Assembly: GCA_946479535.1 (NCBI GenBank)
Contig: CAMLGP010000229.1
Coordinates: 1 to 5,740 of the forward strand
From: an uncultured Bacteroidota bacterium
Lineage (GTDB): Bacteria > Bacteroidota > Bacteroidia > Chitinophagales > Chitinophagaceae
DNA: 5,740 bases
Reading direction: 5' to 3'
Shown here: one piece after another, positions 5,384 to 5,740 of the stretch
Layout of the letters: every line of letters begins with the position of its first letter
Numbering within the stretch: position 1 is the first letter of the stretch
Translations under genes and position numbers: made by a program
The notes under the pieces: generated by a model
Told to the model about the DNA's origin: nothing
The model's input: the letters and a program-made list of their open reading frames with translations, nothing else
Databases searched by the model: none

Positions 5384-5740
5384 TTATTTACCCTGCATAA
5401 AGGGGTAGCGATAATCAGTGGGCGGACTGAATGTTTCTTTGATAGTTCTTGCGCTAAGCCACCGATAAAGGTTCAGGATTGAGCCTGCCTTATCATTAGT
5501 TCCACTTGCACGGGCACCGCCAAATGGCTGCTGACCCACTACTGCACCCGTTGGCTTATCATTGATATAAAAGTTTCCTGCAGCATTACGCAGTTTGCTG
5601 GTTGCAAGATCAACAGCCTGTCTGTCCTGGGCAATGATTGATCCGGTAAGTGCATACGGTGAAGTTGAATCTACAAGGTCCAGTGTTTTTTCAAAACTAT
5701 TAGCTGGATATACATAAACTGTTAGCACAGGTCCAAATAT
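5384..5740 (-). CDS. pruA: 1-pyrroline-5-carboxylate dehydrogenase (L-glutamate gamma-semialdehyde dehydrogenase), C-terminal part
   Basis: The visible 118 codons are the C-terminal end of an NAD-dependent aldehyde dehydrogenase that oxidises glutamate semialdehyde/P5C to glutamate, the second step of proline breakdown. The frame is open to the right edge, beginning IFGPVLTVYVYP, which is the conserved ALDH E-IFGPV segment. The P5CDH-specific C-terminus is clear: LRNAAGNFYINDKPTGAVVG, then QQPFGGARASGTNDKAG, the LYRWLSARTIKE helix and TDYRYPFMQGK. These match the ALDH4/PutA-type branch rather than general ALDHs. The catalytic Cys and the NAD-binding fold lie outside the window. An apparent start at 5726-5728 is a GTG inside the conserved motif and is not the real start. 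The stop is TAA at 5384-5386, followed by a probable terminator. Confidence 0.96.
   Translation of the reverse strand: MFGPVLTVYVYPANSFEKTLDLVDSTSPYALTGSIIAQDRQAVDLATSKLRNAAGNFYINDKPTGAVVGQQPFGGARASGTNDKAGSILNLYRWLSARTIKETFSPPTDYRYPFMQGK

Noticed and set aside
5726..5728. GTG as the start of a short 114-residue protein
   Set aside because: The frame continues upstream as IFGP, completing the conserved aldehyde dehydrogenase IFGPV motif, so the gene is cut by the window edge rather than starting here.

Overview
The window looks like chromosomal DNA from a member of the Bacteroidota, most likely a Chitinophagaceae-like organism (inference). The reasons are A/T-rich leaders without Shine-Dalgarno sequences before most starts, TTTG / TAnnTTTG-like promoter candidates, typical Bacteroidota signal peptides (…SFSQ, …SNAQ) on small envelope proteins, and protein sequences that read like that phylum's versions. 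Moderate GC and dense packing suggest a core, mostly housekeeping region. I see no insertion sequence, phage gene, CRISPR array, tRNA or rRNA.

Layout, left to right. (1) At 2-121 (+) is the C-terminal tail of a larger protein, possibly an outer-membrane beta-barrel. Its stop overlaps the stop of the convergent gene that follows. (2) At 115-1155 (-) is pyrE (orotate phosphoribosyltransferase), followed 21 bp downstream by a small secreted heavy-metal-associated (HMA) protein. (3) At 1221-1853 (+) is a Nudix hydrolase, divergent from pyrE across a 65-bp shared promoter region. (4) At 1869-4303 (-) is a tight four-gene array, read pyrR, pyrB, coaD, then a hotdog-fold acyl-CoA thioesterase, with gaps of 30, 18 and 2 bp. 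(5) At 4367-4392 is a clear intrinsic terminator separating that array from the gene upstream, a small outer-membrane beta-barrel protein at 4416-5003 (-). (6) At 5004-5383 is a 380-bp non-coding stretch containing two related hairpins with the arms GTTCGTG / CACGAAC, plus smaller repeats. (7) At 5384-5740 (-) is the C-terminal part of a 1-pyrroline-5-carboxylate dehydrogenase (pruA), cut by the window edge.

Functionally the centre is de novo pyrimidine synthesis: PyrB makes carbamoyl-aspartate, PyrE makes OMP from orotate and PRPP, and PyrR is a uracil-phosphoribosyltransferase-fold regulator. It is linked to coenzyme A metabolism: CoaD makes dephospho-CoA and the thioesterase releases CoA from acyl-CoA. 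pyrR has only a short leader after the upstream terminator, with no visible classical PyrR attenuator. Its sequence also departs from the Bacillus type in the segment linked to RNA binding. I found no convincing undescribed multi-gene system; the least explained part is the twin-hairpin intergenic region.
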